A stretch of DNA of 64,000 bases, taken from the NCBI RefSeq assembly GCF_030269905.1, contig NZ_BSVC01000003.1, positions 310,001 through 374,000 of the forward strand, given 5' to 3'. The stretch comes from Pelosinus sp. IPA-1 (lineage in GTDB: Bacteria > Bacillota > Negativicutes > DSM-13327). Each line of letters opens with the position of its first letter. Within the stretch, counting starts at the first letter, position 1. Positions 62,039-64,000 of this stretch are shown here, piece after piece. The notes under the pieces were generated by a model. The model was not told the DNA's origin. It saw only the letters and a program-made list of their open reading frames with translations, and made no database searches. A program made the translations under genes and the position numbers.

Positions 62039-63262
62039 ATGGACATTACGCTGAGTGAAATTCAAGAGACGATGGAGTGGTTATCTTCGATCAGTGATGA
62101 TAAAGGACCGGGGACAACACGGCTTCTATACTCGGCAAGCTGGCTACAGGCCCAGAAAGAGCTCGAAGCGCGCTTTGAAGCACTGGGGATGAAGTGTCAC
62201 TTCGATGCTGTAGGCAACTTGTACGGCACCTTGGAAGGAACCGAGATGCCGGAGAAGACAATTGCTACCGGGTCTCACGTTGACACGGTCGCAAGAGGAG
62301 GAAAACTGGATGGACAACTGGGGATTTTCGGAGGATACCTTGCCGTAAAGAATTTGCTTGAAACATTCGGGAGACCTAAGAAGAGCATCCAGATTATTTC
62401 GATGGCTGAGGAAGAAGGCTCTAGGTTCCCTTATGTTTTCTGGGGCAGCAAGAACATTTTCGGTCTGGCAAAAAAAGAGGACGTTGAGACAATTAAAGAT
62501 GCCAACGGAATCGGTTTTGCCCAGGCCATGCACAATTGCGGTTTCGACTTTGCCACGGCCAGCAAGGACAGAAAGGATATTGAGGCTTTTATTGAACTAC
62601 ACATCGAACAAGGTAATTTCCTTGAAGAAGAGAATTTCACGGTTGGTGTGGTGAATTCGATAGTGGGGCAGAAGCGCTATAATATTACACTCAAAGGCGA
62701 AGCAAACCATGCTGGCACCACCCTCATGCGTTTCCGCAAAGATACGGTTGAATGTATGGCCCGTATCGTGATCCATGCCATTGATAAAGCGAAGGCGGCA
62801 GGCGATCCGCTGGTTATCACTTTTGGTAAAGTCGTGCCAAAGCCCAATACGGTCAACGTTGTTCCAGGAGAAACCTTGTTTACAATGGATTGCCGTCATA
62901 CTGATGCAAAATTCCTGCAGGAATTTACAACCGGTCTTGAGGCTGATATGAAGGAGATTGCTGGCAGTAAGGGTATTGTGATTGAATTTGACAACTGGAT
63001 GAACGAGACGCCCGTATTGATGGATAAAAACGTCGTTGATATTATTGAGCGTGTCTGCAAAGATAACAAGATGAATTACAAAGTTATGCACAGCGGTGCT
63101 GGTCATGACTCTCAGATTTTTGCGCCCCGGGTTCCCACAGGAATGATTTTTGTCCCGAGTATCAAGGGGATTAGTCATAATCCGGCGGAAGATACGAAAG
63201 TCGAGGATCTTCGTGAGGGAATCAAAGCGCTGGCATATACGCTCTACGAACTTGCTTATTAA
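62039..63262 (+). CDS. allC: Allantoate amidohydrolase
   Basis: Hydrolyses allantoate, releasing ammonia and CO2 and giving ureidoglycine, which goes on to ureidoglycolate. The 407 residues are close to the 411 of E. coli AllC. The M20 peptidase-type metal site is visible: His80 in GSHVDTVARGG, Asp91 in KLDGQLG, Glu125/126 in MAEEEGSRFP, His188 in ELHIEQG, and the distal His in ISHNPAEDT. EANHAGTT and HSGAGHDSQ bind substrate and bridge the dimer. GGGAGGGAT precedes the ATG. By eye the gene is richer in G+C than allFG-allH; the change falls at repeat copy C. A beta-ureidopropionase or N-carbamoyl-amino-acid hydrolase is an alternative within the family, but AllC fits the context. Confidence 0.94.
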   Translation: MDITLSEIQETMEWLSSISDDKGPGTTRLLYSASWLQAQKELEARFEALGMKCHFDAVGNLYGTLEGTEMPEKTIATGSHVDTVARGGKLDGQLGIFGGYLAVKNLLETFGRPKKSIQIISMAEEEGSRFPYVFWGSKNIFGLAKKEDVETIKDANGIGFAQAMHNCGFDFATASKDRKDIEAFIELHIEQGNFLEEENFTVGVVNSIVGQKRYNITLKGEANHAGTTLMRFRKDTVECMARIVIHAIDKAKAAGDPLVITFGKVVPKPNTVNVVPGETLFTMDCRHTDAKFLQEFTTGLEADMKEIAGSKGIVIEFDNWMNETPVLMDKNVVDIIERVCKDNKMNYKVMHSGAGHDSQIFAPRVPTGMIFVPSIKGISHNPAEDTKVEDLREGIKALAYTLYELAY

Positions 63263-63286
63263 TACAAATAAGAAAGGATGTTTATT

Positions 63287-64000
63287 ATGAACACACAGGC
63301 ATTAACAAAATCGTATCCAGAGAACTATTGGAAACGCCTCGTATTCACGTTCTGTATGGGGTGGACCATCATCTGGATTTACAGAGCGATGCTGTCTCCA
63401 ATTTACCCTGAGATTCAAAGCACAATCGGACCTCAAACGAATGCTGCCATGGGCCTTATTGCGTCATGTTATTTCTTTGGCTATACGGCGCTCCAAATTC
63501 CATCAGGTTTCTTAGTCGATAAATTTGGTCAGAAGAAAGTTCTGATTCCTGGATTTATCATCTTTGCCGCCGGTGTTTTCAGTATCGCCTCTGCGACGTC
63601 GATTACCGCGATTTATATAGGCGCTGTGCTGGCCGGTGTTGGTTGCGGCACCTATTATGGTTCAGCTTACTCTCTGACATCACAACATGTACCCGCAGAA
63701 AAGAAAGGTTTGCAAACTGCTATCGTTAACAGTGGCTCTGCACTGGGTATGATTCTCGGTATGACCGGCTCAAGCTACTTTGTTAAAACAATGGGTTTGC
63801 CATGGCAGACAATGGTTGTCGTTTCGGGCTGTCTGCTGGTCTTCCTGGTTCTCTGGTTTATCTTTGTAATTGTTGAGCCAAGCAAAGTTGCTCCAGTTCC
63901 CGAGGTTTCTGCTAACAGAAAAGGTGAGGCAACAACTGAAGTTGTTGCGAAATCCAAAGATTCCATATTCCGTCTTTCATTAGTAAGTTGTTACTTCATG
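63287..64000 (+). CDS. MFS transporter, truncated by the window edge
   Basis: Open to the right edge (238 codons seen). It starts MNTQALTKSY after AGAAAGGATG. Motifs: GWTIIWIYRAMLSPIYPEI in helix 1, QIPSGFLVDKFGQKKV (MFS signature between helices 2 and 3), and GVGCGTYYGSAYSLTSQHVP before helix 5. The first six helices and the start of the central loop are in view. It follows allC by 24 bases, so it is probably an importer of allantoin, allantoate or a related ureide. It is not close in sequence to the MFS protein at 49532. Confidence 0.9.
   Translation, partial: MNTQALTKSYPENYWKRLVFTFCMGWTIIWIYRAMLSPIYPEIQSTIGPQTNAAMGLIASCYFFGYTALQIPSGFLVDKFGQKKVLIPGFIIFAAGVFSIASATSITAIYIGAVLAGVGCGTYYGSAYSLTSQHVPAEKKGLQTAIVNSGSALGMILGMTGSSYFVKTMGLPWQTMVVVSGCLLVFLVLWFIFVIVEPSKVAPVPEVSANRKGEATTEVVAKSKDSIFRLSLVSCYFM

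Noticed and set aside
1-64000. CRISPR arrays, tRNA, rRNA, complete insertion sequences or prophage genes
   Set aside because: No regularly spaced repeats, cloverleaf sequences, transposase, integrase or phage structural genes were found.

Overview
The window looks like chromosome of a diderm, endospore-forming Firmicute of the Negativicutes, most likely Sporomusaceae (Pelosinus/Sporomusa type). The evidence is a mix of features rarely found together. There are spore germination receptor genes (GerA/GerB/GerC types) and a small DUF3787-type spore protein. There is also an ExbB-ExbD-TonB energy module and an RND efflux pump, both of which imply an outer membrane, and a one-chain pyruvate:ferredoxin oxidoreductase typical of anaerobes. 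The DNA is fairly AT-rich and most genes have strong AGGAGG-type ribosome sites. The taxon is inferred from gene content only. No rRNA, tRNA, CRISPR array or complete insertion sequence was seen.

Layout. 1-1.1 kb: a small membrane protein, two terminators and gene debris. 1.1-5.3 kb: a citrate-type two-component system, a 2-hydroxycarboxylate transporter, an orphan citrate lyase acyl carrier subunit and a decayed citE start. 5.3-9.8 kb: a split germination receptor locus, with the GerB gene on + converging on GerA-GerC on -. 10-22.2 kb: an L-arabinose regulon (galM, pfkA, araB, araD, araA, a ChvE-GguA-GguB type sugar ABC transporter and a ROK repressor). Three similar AT-rich palindromes lie ahead of galM, araB and the binding-protein gene. 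22.3-30.7 kb: a potassium channel, a membrane acyltransferase, an aldo/keto reductase, and a TetR regulator with an RND pump sharing an operator motif. 30.8-34.2 kb: nadA-nadB-nadC. 34.2-43.6 kb: iron uptake, with Fur-type boxes ahead of exbB-exbD-tonB and ahead of an FTR1-P19-DUF2318-ABC-FMN lipoprotein operon. 43.6-49.5 kb: small genes, dispersed repeats and nifJ. 49.5-64 kb: a purine/allantoin-nitrogen catabolic island with two MFS transporters, three PucR-family regulators, an esterase, allD, a fused AllF-AllG oxamate carbamoyltransferase protein, allH and allC. The island runs off the right edge.

How the genes work together. Arabinose enters through the ABC transporter and passes through AraA, AraB and AraD to xylulose-5-phosphate; PfkA and GalM link sugar entry to glycolysis. 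Iron is probably energised across the outer membrane by TonB and moved through the periplasm and inner membrane by P19 and FTR1, with a redox/ABC module like that of the Campylobacter p19 locus. The island would take allantoate to ureidoglycolate (AllC), oxidise it to oxalurate (AllD) and split oxalurate to oxamate and carbamoyl phosphate (AllFG plus AllH). Allantoinase and a carbamate kinase are not in view.

Points of most interest: the AllF-AllG fusion; a ~98-bp two-hairpin dispersed repeat with a compensatory stem change, whose copies follow T-runs and supply or touch stop codons; the common operator of the arabinose regulon; a PucR-esterase-PucR operon; and the citrate lyase remnant.
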